Shown one piece after another: positions 1 through 8,196 of a stretch of DNA of 12,937 bases; position 1 is the first letter of the stretch, and each line of letters begins with the position of its first letter. The stretch is from positions 1 to 12,937 of the forward strand of contig JAEYRU010000057.1 of the NCBI GenBank assembly GCA_023435335.1, read 5' to 3'. Under the pieces are notes generated by a model, which saw nothing but the letters and a program-made list of their open reading frames with translations, searched no databases and was not told the origin of the DNA. Made by a program: the position numbers and the translations under genes. The stretch comes from Pseudomonadota bacterium (GTDB lineage Bacteria > Pseudomonadota > Alphaproteobacteria > Rhizobiales > Rhizobiaceae).

Positions 1-286
<286 letters not shown>

Positions 287-340
287 TTTGCCAATGCCCA
301 TCGCGACAGCGATGGCACAACGGCCCAGCTTCTCGATAAA

Positions 341-488
341 CATGTGCGTTTCGTTGACCTGGTGGTTATAGCGGAGCGGCTGCACCCGATCCCATACCGA
401 ACTCGGCCGTGAAACGCTCCAGCGCTGATGGTACTTCGTCTCAAGACGCGGGAGAGTAGGTCGCTGCCAGGTCTACCAAACGCACATG
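341..488 (+). other. Pre-5S processing stem flanking 5S rRNA
   Basis: The 11-mer CATGTGCGTTT at 341-351 is exactly complementary in reverse to AAACGCACATG at 478-488. In the transcript these flanks would pair and enclose the whole 5S sequence in a long double-stranded stalk. Such stalks are known substrates for RNase III or RNase E-type maturation of rRNA precursors. The pairing is seen directly; the processing role is inferred. Confidence 0.7.
356..473 (+). rRNA. rrf: 5S ribosomal RNA
   Basis: The 5' strand GACCTGG pairs with the 3' strand CCAGGTC, closing helix I of 5S rRNA. The internal landmarks are typical: CCCGATCCCATACCGAACTC (loop B/C region) and GGGAGAGTAGGTC near the 3' end. The length of about 118 nt fits the family. 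It follows 23S by about 70 nt and precedes tRNA-fMet by about 60 nt, so it is a co-transcribed member of the rrn operon. The ends may be off by one or two bases. Confidence 0.95.
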
Positions 489-536
489 CATTCTCTTTTC
501 ACGATCACGACGCTGTCGCGGAAGCATCACGGTTGA

Positions 537-613
<77 letters not shown>

Positions 614-641
614 AATTCAAGCGAGTTCGGCTTGTAGCAAG

Positions 642-673
642 AACGCCTCGATCCTACGATCGGGGCGTTTTTT
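642..673 (+). terminator. Intrinsic terminator of the rrn operon
   Basis: AACGCCTCGATC (642-653) and GATCGGGGCGTT (658-669) form a 12-bp stem with one T-G wobble and the 4-nt loop CTAC, followed at once by a run of T residues to 673. It sits 28 nt after tRNA-fMet and is a textbook Rho-independent terminator. The next gene starts only about 30 nt downstream, so it also insulates that gene from rRNA transcription. Confidence 0.92.
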
Positions 674-704
674 CGTTTCAGGACCAGCAGGGGCCCCGCG
701 CCGC

Positions 705-1934
705 ATGAACACTGCCGAACCCGCAAGGGCCGCCGGCCCTGTCTGGCGGCGGATCCCGTCCGGCATATGGGCGCTCGGCTTCGTATCGCTGCTCATGGAC
801 GTCTCTTCCGAAATGATCCATGCGCTGCTCCCGGTCTACCTGGTGGTCGGGCTGGGGGCCACCGCCCTCACCGTCGGCATCATCGAGGGCATCGCCGAGG
901 CGACCGCCTCGATCACCAAGATCTTCTCCGGCGCGCTGAGCGACAGGATCGGCCGCCGCAAGGAACTGGCGGCGCTCGGCTACGGGCTGGCCGCCCTGAC
1001 CAAGCCCATCTTCCCGCTGGCGCCCAGCGTCGGCTGGCTGATCACGGCCCGCTTCGTCGACCGGGTGGGAAAGGGCATACGGGGCGCGCCCCGCGACGCG
1101 CTGGTCGCCGACATCAGCCCGCCCGAGCTGCGCGGCGCAAGCATCGGCCTGCGCCAGTCGCTCGACACTGTCGGCGCGTTTGTGGGCCCGCTTCTGGCGA
1201 TCGGGCTGATGTGGCTCTTCGCGGACGACTTCGTCTCGGTGTTCTGGGTCGCCGTCGTCCCGGCATTCCTGGCCTTCGGGCTGATCGTGTTCGCGGTTCG
1301 GGAGCCGAAGCGCCCGCAAGGGCTCCGCCACGTTCGCAATCCGTTGAGCCGGCGTGAACTCGCACTGCTCGGTTCGACCTACTGGATGGTCGTCGCCGTT
1401 GCGGCCGTCTTTACGCTGGCGCGTTTCAGCGAGGCGTTCCTGATCCTGCGGGCCGAGGGGGCGGGCCTTCCGCTTATGCTGGTGCCCGCCGTTCTGGTCG
1501 TGATGAACCTGGCCTACGCGCTGTCTGCCTATCCCGCCGGCGCTCTGTCCGACCGGATGGACCGCGTCACGATCCTGGGCGTCGGCCTCGTGCTCCTCCT
1601 CGCCGCCGACCTGTTTCTCGCCCTCGTCCCGGGCTTCATGGGCATCGCCGTGGGCGTCGTTCTCTGGGGGCTGCATATGGGTCTCACGCAGGGCTTGCTG
1701 GCCGCGCTGGTTGCCGATGCGGCGCCGGCCGAACTACGCGGCACTGCTTACGGTATGTTCAACCTGGTGACCGGCATCGCGCTGCTGGCCGCCAGCATCG
1801 TCGCCGGCGCGCTCTGGGAAAGCGTGGGTCCGCAGGGGACGTTCCTTGCCGGCGCGGCGTTCTGCGTGGTGACGATTCTCGGGCTTTATCCATTGCGCCG
1901 GCGGCTCGATGGCCGCAGGCAGGCGACTGCGTAG
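705..1934 (+). CDS. MFS transporter (probable drug/metabolite exporter)
   Basis: This is a 409-residue membrane permease of the major facilitator superfamily, the usual length for a 12-helix member. MFS motif A is at residues 76-85 (GALSDRIGRR) and recurs in the second half at 279-285 (GALSDRM), showing the two six-helix repeats. The internal duplication also appears as DISPPELRGASIGLRQS at 136-152 against DAAPAELRGTAYGMFN at 338-353. RFVDRVGKGIRGAPRDAL (116-133) is typical of an exporter-like MFS subgroup. The substrate cannot be read from sequence. No strong Shine-Dalgarno precedes ATG 705, but there is no better upstream start because the rrn terminator ends at 673. No promoter is evident in the short gap. 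Confidence 0.9.
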   Translation: MNTAEPARAAGPVWRRIPSGIWALGFVSLLMDVSSEMIHALLPVYLVVGLGATALTVGIIEGIAEATASITKIFSGALSDRIGRRKELAALGYGLAALTKPIFPLAPSVGWLITARFVDRVGKGIRGAPRDALVADISPPELRGASIGLRQSLDTVGAFVGPLLAIGLMWLFADDFVSVFWVAVVPAFLAFGLIVFAVREPKRPQGLRHVRNPLSRRELALLGSTYWMVVAVAAVFTLARFSEAFLILRAEGAGLPLMLVPAVLVVMNLAYALSAYPAGALSDRMDRVTILGVGLVLLLAADLFLALVPGFMGIAVGVVLWGLHMGLTQGLLAALVADAAPAELRGTAYGMFNLVTGIALLAASIVAGALWESVGPQGTFLAGAAFCVVTILGLYPLRRRLDGRRQATA

Positions 1935-1944
1935 CGCAGTTCGC
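1923..1944 (+). terminator. Hairpin across the MFS stop codon (weak terminator)
   Basis: ACTGCG (1926-1931) and CGCAGT (1935-1940) pair perfectly with the TAG stop codon as the loop. Three more pairs (1923-1925 with 1942-1944) are possible if T1941 is bulged. It lies between the convergent MFS and DUF982 genes. There is no T-tract on either side, so it is not a canonical intrinsic terminator; a role as bidirectional pause or 3'-end stabiliser is inferred. Confidence 0.3.
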
Positions 1945-1959
1945 AGAGCGGCGACCCGC

Positions 1960-2199
1960 CTACTTCACCAGGATGCTTGATTCGCGCGCCGCATCGGAGA
2001 AGGAAAGCTCTGCGTCGGCAAGCGGCCGTTGCCCTGCATAGACCTCGATCGTCGTATAGAGCGCATCCTCGTGCCATGGCCCGCGCCGCGGCCAGGCGGG
2101 ATGCAGCAGCAGCTCACGCGCCTGCGCGACAGACTTCACGTGATGGAGCGATCCGAGCCTGATCTTCACTGGCCGGGAGAAGGCAAATGGGGTGTGCAT
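1960..2199 (-). CDS. DUF982 domain-containing small protein
   Basis: This is a 79-residue protein of unknown function. The pattern VKSVAQARELLLHPAWPRRG (residues 21-40), then an alanine/acidic helix and a C-terminal FSDAARESSIL helix, fits the DUF982 family: short proteins abundant in rhizobia, with a conserved W-P element and a final 'aF..Aa.eA' helix. No catalytic motif, signal peptide or membrane segment is visible. The start at 2199 is chosen because GAGGA lies six bases upstream of that ATG on the minus strand; a longer frame to 2235 lacks such a site. It is convergent with the MFS gene (25-nt gap) and divergent from kdgK, with about 164 nt between the two starts. Confidence 0.75.
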   Translation of the reverse strand: MHTPFAFSRPVKIRLGSLHHVKSVAQARELLLHPAWPRRGPWHEDALYTTIEVYAGQRPLADAELSFSDAARESSILVK

Positions 2200-2249
2200 G
2201 GTTTTCCTCGCGCACGAACGACTGCACTCCTTCAAACTCGGTGAACGAA

Positions 2250-2260
2250 CGGAAGTTCCG
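2250..2260. promoter_or_regulatory. Perfect 5-1-5 inverted repeat between divergent genes
   Basis: CGGAAGTTCCG is an exact palindrome around a central base, located between the divergent starts of the DUF982 gene (2199) and kdgK (2364). It is a possible operator for a dimeric repressor. No clear -35/-10 pair was found next to it, so this is suggestive only. Confidence 0.2.
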
Positions 2261-2363
2261 CGATGGGTGGATCTCCCGCCTAAGGGCTTTGCGTCGCTTG
2301 ATCATTCGGACAGCTTCGCCCAATAAGGCGCGGTCGCGTGTCGCGGCTGGAGGAGGGGCGCGC

Positions 2364-3281
2364 ATGTCATCACCCGAGATCATCTGCATCGGGGAGCCGA
2401 TGGTGGAATTCAACCAGACGGATGCGTCAGGCCACTATCTCTTTGGCCATGGTGGCGACACCTCGAACTGCGCCATAGCTGCGGCACGGGCTGGCGCGCG
2501 CGTCGGCTATCTCACCGCGCTCGGCCAGGACGAGTTCGGCGACAGTCTGATGCGGCTGTGGAGCGAGAACGGCGTCGACGCCTCGCGTGTGCTCCGCGAT
2601 CCGGAAGCGCATACCGGCGTCTATTTCGTCACGCATGGCCAGGACGGCCACGTCTTCTCGTATCTCCGCAAGGGTTCGGCCGCCAGCCGCATGACCCCCT
2701 CGGACGTGGCGCGCGACTACATCGCCGGCGCGAAGATCCTGCACGCTTCCGGAATCTCGATCGCAATCAGCGACACCGCTTGCGATACCGTCTTCGAGGC
2801 CATCCACGCCGCGCGCGGTGCTGGAGTGTCGGTCTCCTTCGACACCAATCTGCGCCTCAGGCTGTGGCCGCTGGAGCGTGCGCGCGCGTTGACAGATGCG
2901 GCGACCCGGCTCTGCGAGATCGCTTTGCCCGGACTGGACGATGCGCTGCAACTCACCGGCCTGTCGGAACCGGACGCCATTGCTGACCACTATCTGGGGC
3001 TCGGGCCACGGGTCGTCGCCCTGACGCTGGGCAAGGAAGGCTGTCTTGTCGCCACGCCGGACGAGCGCCGCCGCGTTCCGGGTATCCGCGTCGATGCTGT
3101 CGACGCCACCGGGGCGGGCGACACGTTCGACGGCAACTTCCTGGCGGAGTATCTGCGCACGGGGGACCCGTTCGCGGCTGCGCTTTTCGCCAACGCTGCG
3201 GCGGCATTGTCGACCCGCGGCTTCGGCGCGGTAGCGCCCATGCCGCGGCGCGCAGAGGTGCTCGCCGCTCTGCAACAGTAA
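2364..3281 (+). CDS. kdgK: 2-keto-3-deoxygluconate kinase (PfkB family)
   Basis: This cytoplasmic sugar kinase is predicted to phosphorylate 2-keto-3-deoxy-D-gluconate to KDPG, the substrate of the Entner-Doudoroff aldolase. It is needed for growth on pectin, alginate or uronate breakdown products. The 305 residues match the family. PfkB signature 1 is seen as GGDTSNCAIAAARAGA (30-45), and signature 2 as VDATGAGDTFDGNF (246-259) with catalytic base D253. YLRKGSAASRM (100-110) and FDTNLRLRLW (159-168) match the substrate-binding stretches typical of KDG kinases rather than of ribokinase or fructokinase. ATG 2364 has AGGAGG at 2351-2356, seven bases upstream; the frame is open further back to 2187, but that part has no kinase character. 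Its stop lies eight bases from the stop of the convergent oxidoreductase gene. A related sugar kinase specificity remains possible. Confidence 0.85.
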   Translation: MSSPEIICIGEPMVEFNQTDASGHYLFGHGGDTSNCAIAAARAGARVGYLTALGQDEFGDSLMRLWSENGVDASRVLRDPEAHTGVYFVTHGQDGHVFSYLRKGSAASRMTPSDVARDYIAGAKILHASGISIAISDTACDTVFEAIHAARGAGVSVSFDTNLRLRLWPLERARALTDAATRLCEIALPGLDDALQLTGLSEPDAIADHYLGLGPRVVALTLGKEGCLVATPDERRRVPGIRVDAVDATGAGDTFDGNFLAEYLRTGDPFAAALFANAAAALSTRGFGAVAPMPRRAEVLAALQQ

Positions 3282-3289
3282 GTCATCGC

Positions 3290-6200
3290 TTACGCGAGTA
3301 CTGCCGCGGTGACGGCTTCCGATTCCAGTTTCTCCAGCGCCGTATCGGCCTCGCGCCTGACGCGCCGCGCGGCCTCTTCCTTCACGGGCCCATAACCGCG
3401 GATATGCTGTGGCATCGCCAGGATCCTTTCCCACGAATTGCGCGTCGCTGGGGAGACTTCCGCGGCGGCGCGAGCCGCCAGTTCCTCGAACCAGACCACC
3501 AGCTCGCGCTCCATCCGCCGCTCCGCGGTATGGCCGAACGGATCGAATGCCGTGCCGCGCAGGCCTTTCATCCGGGCGAGCAGGTGGAACGGCAGGCGGA
3601 TCCACGGTCCGAATGCGCGCTTCAGCGGCCGTCCGCGCCAGTCCTTGCCCGATGCGAGGAAGGGCGGCGCTAGGTGATGGACGATACGGAAGTCGCCATC
3701 GAAGTCGCGCCGCAGACGCTCGGCAAAGCCGGTCTGCGTGTGCAGCCGCGCCACCTCGTATTCGTCCTTGTAGGCCATCAGCCGGAAGAGCGACTTCGCG
3801 ACCGTATCCGTAAGTGTTTGCGAACCGAACTTGCTCTCGGCGCCGCGCATCAGGTCCACCGTCCTGCGGTATCGCGCGGCGTAGGCCGCATCCTGATAGT
3901 CCGCCAGAAAGGCCTCGCGGCGGGCGATCGTCTCGTCGAGCGTCCGTGTGGCGGACTTCGGTTCCATCAGATCGCCCAACGCCTCCGGGCTTGCACAGGC
4001 GATGCGGCCGAGCAGGAAGGCCCGGTGGTTGGCCTCGATCGCGACGCCGTTCAGGATGATCGACTGCCGCAGCGCTTCGCGGCTCACCGGCACCAGCCCC
4101 ATCTGCCAGGCGAAGCCCAGCATGAGCACGTTCGCGAAGACCGCATCCCCCATCAGCCGCTCTGCCAGGTAGTTGGCATCGATGGCGGCCAGCGAGCCGT
4201 TGCCCACCGCCGCGCGGATCGCGTCAAGCCGGGCGTCGACCTCAAGGCTCGCGTCGCGTCGGCGCACGATGTCGCCGGTCGGCATCTTCGCGAGGTTGAC
4301 GGCCGCCTTCATCCCCGGCCGGTAGGCGGCCGACGCTTTCGGCGAAGACGAGACGACGATATCGCAGGCGATCAGCGCGTCGGCCGCCCCATGGTCGATA
4401 CGCACCTGGTTGATCGCGTCGGGCGAGGCGGCCAGCCGCACATAGGAAAGCACCGGCCCGAACTTCTGCGCGAAGCCGGTGAAGTCGAGCACGGTCGCGC
4501 CCCTGGCCTCCAGATGCGCGGCCATGGTCACCAGTTGCCCGACGGTGATCACGCCCGTGCCGCCGACCCCGGTGATCAGAAGATCGTAAGGTCTGTCCAG
4601 TCGAGGCAGTACCGGCTCGGGCAGGTTCGCGCCAAGCGCAGCGAGGTCGAGCTCGATGCCGGCCTTCTTCTTCCGCACGGCACCCTCCAGCGTCACGAAG
4701 CTGGGGCAGAAGCCGTTGAGACAGGAGAAATCCTTGTTGCAGGACGACTGGTTGATGCGCCGCTTGGTGCCGAATTCGGTCTCGACCGGCTCGACCGAAA
4801 GGCAGTTCGATTCCACCGAGCAGTCGCCGCAGCCCTCGCAGACCAACTCGTTGATGACGACCACCTTCTTCGGCTCCTCCAGCGTCCCGCGCTTGCGGCG
4901 ACGGCGCTTCTCGGTGGCGCAGGCCTGCTCGTAGATCAGCACCGTCACGCCGGGAATCTGTCGCAATTCGCGCTGCACCGCGTCCATCTCGCGGCGATGA
5001 TGGATGGTCGTGCCCGCCGGGAAATCGGGATGCGAGAATTTTTCGGGCTGGTCGGAGACCAGGGCTATGCGCTCCACGCCTTCGGCACGGCATGCCTGCG
5101 CGATCGCCTGCACCGAGACCGGCCCATCCACCGGCTGGCCGCCTGTCATGGCCACGGCGTCGTTGTAGAGGATCTTGTAGGTGATGTTCGCCTTCGCCGC
5201 GATCGCCTGGCGAATGGCCATGGAACCCGAGTGGTACCAGGTACCCTCGCCGAGGTTCTGGAAGACGTGTCCCTTGCCGGTGAAGAGCGAGGAGGCTGCC
5301 CAGTTCACACCCTCGCCGCCCATCTGGATGAGCGAACTCGTGTCCCGGTCCATCCAACTCGCCATGAAGTGGCAGCCGATGCCGGCCAGCGCCTTCGAGC
5401 CATCCGGTACCTTGGTCGAGGTGTTGTGCGGGCAGCCGGAGCAGAAATACGGGGTGCGGGTGGCGCCCGGCACCGAGATAGAAATGGCGGGAGCGCCTGT
5501 GATCGCCTGGGCGCGCTCACCGAAACCGCGGCCGGGAAAGATGCCGTCGAGCCGCTTCGCCACGATCGGCAGCAGCAGGCGCGGCGAGAGCTCGCCCGTC
5601 CACGGCACCAGCCGCTCGCCGGCCTCGTCGCGTTTGCCCACCATGGCGCGCGGCTTGTGGCCCGGCCAGTCGTAGAAGTATTCCTTGAACTGGCTTTCGA
5701 CGATGCCGCGCTTCTCCTCGACCACCAGCACCTCGTCCTTGCCGCGCACGAAATCCAGCGCGTCGCGGCGCGCCAGCGGCCACACCATGCCGACCTTGTA
5801 GATGTCGATGCCGAGCGCGCGGCATTCGGCCTCGCCGATGCCGAGCAGCCGCAGCGCCTCCATCAGGTCGCCATGCGCCTTGCCGGTGGTGACGATGCCG
5901 AAGCGGGCGTCCTTCACGCGGTAGATGTGGCGGTCGATCGGATTGGCCTCGGCGAAGGCATAGACGGCGTGCTTCTTCGCCTCCATGCGCTCCTCGATCT
6001 GCGGCCCCGGCAGGTCGGGCCAGCGATAGTGCAGGCCGCCGGACGGCGGCGTAAAGTCGGGCGCGGCAAAGATGCGGTCGGGCTTCAGCTCCACCGAGGC
6101 GGCCGATTCCACCGTCTCCGAAATCGCCTTGAAGCCGACCCACATGCCGGAGAAGCGCGACAGCGCGTAGCCCCACTCGCCGAATTCCAGGTACTCGGCG

Positions 6201-6748
6201 ACGCTCGCCGGGTTCAGCGTCGGCATGAACCAGGCCATGAAGGCTACGTCAGACTGGTGCGGCATCGAGGACGAGACGCAGCCGTGGTCGTCGCCGGCCA
6301 CCACCAGCACCCCGCCATTGGGCGAGGAGCCATAGGCGTTGCCGTGCTTCAGCGCATCGCCGGCGCGGTCGACGCCCGGCCCTTTGCCGTACCACATTGC
6401 GAAGACGCCTTCGGCGGTTCGATCCGGGTTGGTTTCCACCTGCTGGCTGCCGAGCACGGCGGTCGCCGCCAGGTCCTCGTTGACGGCGGGCAGGAACTCA
6501 ACGCCGCTCTCCGCCAGCCGCTCCCTGATCTTCCAGAGTTCGAGGTCGACGCCCCCCAGAGGCGAACCGCGATAGCCGGAGACGAAGCCGGCGGTATTCC
6601 TGCCGGCCGCGCGGTCGCGCCGGGCCTGGTCGAGAACGATACGCACCAGGGCCTGCGTGCCCGTCATGAAGACCCGGCCGGATTGCTGGGCATAACGGTC
6701 TTCGAGCCTGTAGCCGGCCAGGGCGCGGTGCGGATCGTGGGCGGTCAT
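3290..6748 (-). CDS. Fused indolepyruvate (2-oxoacid) ferredoxin oxidoreductase
   Basis: This 1152-residue thiamine-diphosphate and iron-sulfur enzyme oxidatively decarboxylates aryl-2-oxoacids such as indolepyruvate or phenylpyruvate to the aryl-acetyl-CoA, passing electrons to ferredoxin. It combines the alpha and beta subunits that archaea encode separately. Domains in order: N-terminal pyrimidine-type region (about 25-260, with GYRGSPLGGVD); cysteines C436, C439 and C459 around CSGCPHN; TPP-binding region (about 470-560, with NLGEGTWYHSG and YNDAVAMTGGQPVDG); iron-sulfur region with C637, C640, C643 and C649 (CEGCGDCSVESNC) and further cysteines at 670, 676 and 681; gamma-type domain from about 722 (ITGVGGTGV); and a helical C-terminal extension typical of the proteobacterial fusion. 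The start at 6748 has GGAG eight bases upstream; a 16-residue longer frame is less likely. It is divergent from an Lrp regulator. The long frame on the opposite strand is a codon-bias shadow. Confidence 0.93.
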   Translation of the reverse strand: MTAHDPHRALAGYRLEDRYAQQSGRVFMTGTQALVRIVLDQARRDRAAGRNTAGFVSGYRGSPLGGVDLELWKIRERLAESGVEFLPAVNEDLAATAVLGSQQVETNPDRTAEGVFAMWYGKGPGVDRAGDALKHGNAYGSSPNGGVLVVAGDDHGCVSSSMPHQSDVAFMAWFMPTLNPASVAEYLEFGEWGYALSRFSGMWVGFKAISETVESAASVELKPDRIFAAPDFTPPSGGLHYRWPDLPGPQIEERMEAKKHAVYAFAEANPIDRHIYRVKDARFGIVTTGKAHGDLMEALRLLGIGEAECRALGIDIYKVGMVWPLARRDALDFVRGKDEVLVVEEKRGIVESQFKEYFYDWPGHKPRAMVGKRDEAGERLVPWTGELSPRLLLPIVAKRLDGIFPGRGFGERAQAITGAPAISISVPGATRTPYFCSGCPHNTSTKVPDGSKALAGIGCHFMASWMDRDTSSLIQMGGEGVNWAASSLFTGKGHVFQNLGEGTWYHSGSMAIRQAIAAKANITYKILYNDAVAMTGGQPVDGPVSVQAIAQACRAEGVERIALVSDQPEKFSHPDFPAGTTIHHRREMDAVQRELRQIPGVTVLIYEQACATEKRRRRKRGTLEEPKKVVVINELVCEGCGDCSVESNCLSVEPVETEFGTKRRINQSSCNKDFSCLNGFCPSFVTLEGAVRKKKAGIELDLAALGANLPEPVLPRLDRPYDLLITGVGGTGVITVGQLVTMAAHLEARGATVLDFTGFAQKFGPVLSYVRLAASPDAINQVRIDHGAADALIACDIVVSSSPKASAAYRPGMKAAVNLAKMPTGDIVRRRDASLEVDARLDAIRAAVGNGSLAAIDANYLAERLMGDAVFANVLMLGFAWQMGLVPVSREALRQSIILNGVAIEANHRAFLLGRIACASPEALGDLMEPKSATRTLDETIARREAFLADYQDAAYAARYRRTVDLMRGAESKFGSQTLTDTVAKSLFRLMAYKDEYEVARLHTQTGFAERLRRDFDGDFRIVHHLAPPFLASGKDWRGRPLKRAFGPWIRLPFHLLARMKGLRGTAFDPFGHTAERRMERELVVWFEELAARAAAEVSPATRNSWERILAMPQHIRGYGPVKEEAARRVRREADTALEKLESEAVTAAVLA

Positions 6749-6789
6749 GGATCGTCTCCGTGGGAACTCCCGGTGGAAGACCATCCTAA

Positions 6790-6806
6790 CCGCCATCTCC
6801 TGGCGG
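6790..6806. promoter_or_regulatory. Inverted repeat in the oxidoreductase/Lrp divergent region
   Basis: CCGCCA (6790-6795) and TGGCGG (6801-6806) form a perfect inverted repeat with a 5-base spacer. It lies 42 bases before the oxidoreductase start and about 80 bases before the regulator start. Lrp/AsnC proteins commonly control an adjacent divergent gene from such shared regions. The repeat is GC-rich, unlike the usual AT-rich Lrp site, so the assignment is weak. Confidence 0.25.
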
Positions 6807-6887
6807 ATGCTTCCATATTGCGCGTCTCCGGCCTACAGTCTGAAAGCTGCTTCCCTGCTTGAGGGCAATCGCGAAAGGATCTGCCAG

Positions 6888-7361
6888 GTGTCGAAACCCG
6901 TGCCGCACCTCGAGGAGCAGGATCTGCGGCTCATTCGCCTGCTGCTGGCCGACGGGCGCATCTCCAACCAGGACCTCGCCGAAAAGGCCGGCATGTCGGC
7001 CTCGGCCTGCTGGCGGCGGGTGCGGGCGCTGGAGCAGGCGGGGGTCATCCGGGGTTATGCCGCGCGCGTCGACCCTGTCATGGCCGGGCTCGAATTCCAC
7101 GCGATGGTGCATGTCATGCTTACGCGGCATGACCACAGGCATGTGGACACGTTCATCGCCGAGGTGGGGCGGCGCGCGGAAGTGCTCGACTGCTTCGCCA
7201 CCACCGGCGAGGCCGACTATCACCTGCGCGTGCTCTGCCGGGATCTCGACGCCTACAACCGCTTCCTGGAAGGCTTTCTCTTTCGCCTGCCGGGCATCGC
7301 CAACGTGCGCACCAACCTCGTGCTGAAAAGCATCAAGCAGGAGACGGCAATTCCAGTCTGA
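6888..7361 (+). CDS. Lrp/AsnC family transcriptional regulator
   Basis: This is a 157-residue DNA-binding regulator, the normal family size. Residues about 9-60 form the winged helix-turn-helix (EEQDLRLIRLLLADGR, then SNQDLAEKAGMSASACWRRV as the recognition region). Residues about 68-150 form the RAM/AsnC ligand-binding domain, with ATTGEADYHLRVLCRDLDAY (105-124) and the closing LPGIANVRTNLVLKSIK. Such proteins form octamer-like rings and sense amino acids or 2-oxoacids. The start is taken as GTG 6888, with AAGGA at 6875-6879 eight bases upstream; the frame extends to 6747 but that part lacks family similarity. Its divergence from the indolepyruvate oxidoreductase suggests it controls that gene in response to an aromatic amino acid or its transamination product (inference). 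Confidence 0.92.
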   Translation: MSKPVPHLEEQDLRLIRLLLADGRISNQDLAEKAGMSASACWRRVRALEQAGVIRGYAARVDPVMAGLEFHAMVHVMLTRHDHRHVDTFIAEVGRRAEVLDCFATTGEADYHLRVLCRDLDAYNRFLEGFLFRLPGIANVRTNLVLKSIKQETAIPV

Positions 7362-7465
7362 GCGACCGTCGGGGCGAACTCGGAGGCTGGACGGCAACGG
7401 CAAGTCGGGCTACATCGTGCGCGACCGCTTCGCGCCCGGCGGACTGGCCGGCCGAACTCCCGGAT

Positions 7466-7540
7466 TGGGGCGTAGCCAAGCGGTAAGGCAGCGGTTTTTG
7501 GTACCGCCATTCCCTGGTTCGAATCCAGGCGCCCCAGCCA
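7466..7540 (+). tRNA. tRNA-Gln (TTG)
   Basis: The 75-nt cloverleaf has acceptor TGGGGCG (7466-7472) pairing with CGCCCCA (7530-7536). The anticodon stem is GCGGT/ACCGC around the loop TTTTGGT, with anticodon TTG at 7498-7500. The T-arm GGTTCGAATCC is canonical, the discriminator base is G7537, and CCA is encoded at 7538-7540. It stands alone about 105 nt after the Lrp gene. The DNA to its right turns visibly less GC-rich, which fits tRNA genes acting as borders for acquired DNA. Confidence 0.96.
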
Positions 7541-7597
7541 GCCTTCGCCTGCTTCGGTTTGGCAGGCCAGGAACTTCGACGCGAAGCGGGATGCTCC

Positions 7598-8194
7598 CTA
7601 AGTATCGCGAAACAAGGTGAAGACCGGCCAGTGGTCCGGACAAGATGGATCATAATCCAGTATCAGAAACGCATTTCGAAAAGAGTCCCGGGCGGAAAAC
7701 GTCGTCGGGGAAACCCACTTTCTGACGTCGAGGGGCATCAACCACGGCTCGCCAGAGTAGATGATCAAGACGTCAAATATCAGGCCCTTTGACCTGTAGC
7801 GCCCGTCCTTATCGTCAATCCGCCTCTCAATCTGATTAATGAAACGATCTTCTGTCCACTGAGCCTGATCGAAGAGCACGTCATAGGCGGTCTGACGAAT
7901 TCCCCGTTTTCTGGCCCGGTCGCTGATTGCCAACAAACCTCCGTCAACAAGTTCGGTAAGCTCGATTGTCACCTGGCGGCTATCCCAAACGGCGGTGCAG
8001 TCGGGCGGATCGTCATTAACCGATGTGACGTCAGTAATCTGTTCGCCATGCAGGTATTGCATGGCATTGGCCCATTCTTCGGCCACCGAGCACTCGACGA
8101 TTCGCCTTTCCTCGTGCGAAGTCGCGGCGAACACGCCAGCATGGCCGCGGCTGTTCATGACGTCGACCCAATGCTCGAATTCGTTCTTAGTCAT
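7598..8194 (-). CDS. Unrecognised protein, second gene of an RHH-led pair
   Basis: This is a 198-residue soluble protein with no signal peptide or membrane segment; I cannot assign it to a named family. The start at 8194 is chosen because this ATG follows the stop of the upstream ribbon-helix-helix gene by only two bases, implying translational coupling. A frame reaching 8284 would overlap that gene deeply. The segment DDPPDCTAVWDSRQVTIELT (residues 61-80) shows a P-D, then a turn, then a strand ending E-x-T. This resembles the core of PD-(D/E)xK-type nuclease folds (D65, E78) with Thr in place of the usual Lys. A later stretch, SKGLIFDVLIIYSGEPWL (135-152), looks like a buried strand. Nuclease or toxin function is inference only. 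Codon and base composition are lower in GC than the flanking genes (28 of 60 bases G/C at 7801-7860), suggesting recent transfer. Confidence 0.72.
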   Translation of the reverse strand: MTKNEFEHWVDVMNSRGHAGVFAATSHEERRIVECSVAEEWANAMQYLHGEQITDVTSVNDDPPDCTAVWDSRQVTIELTELVDGGLLAISDRARKRGIRQTAYDVLFDQAQWTEDRFINQIERRIDDKDGRYRSKGLIFDVLIIYSGEPWLMPLDVRKWVSPTTFSARDSFRNAFLILDYDPSCPDHWPVFTLFRDT

Positions 8195-8196
8195 CC

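Noticed and set aside
2298..2326. TTGATC-17-CAATAA as a kdgK promoter
   Set aside because: The -10 candidate matches the consensus poorly, so I did not list it as a feature.
3674..6862. Very long open frame on the + strand opposite the oxidoreductase gene
   Set aside because: Its translation is rich in Arg, His, Asp and Gly with no domain pattern. It mirrors the minus-strand gene, whose motifs are all intact, so it is a GC-bias shadow.
7547..7586. Short stems after tRNA-Gln (GCCTGC/GCAGGC and CTTCG/CGAAG)
   Set aside because: They are short with no T-run, and not distinguishable from chance in this sequence. They are possible 3' processing structures, but not supported enough to list.
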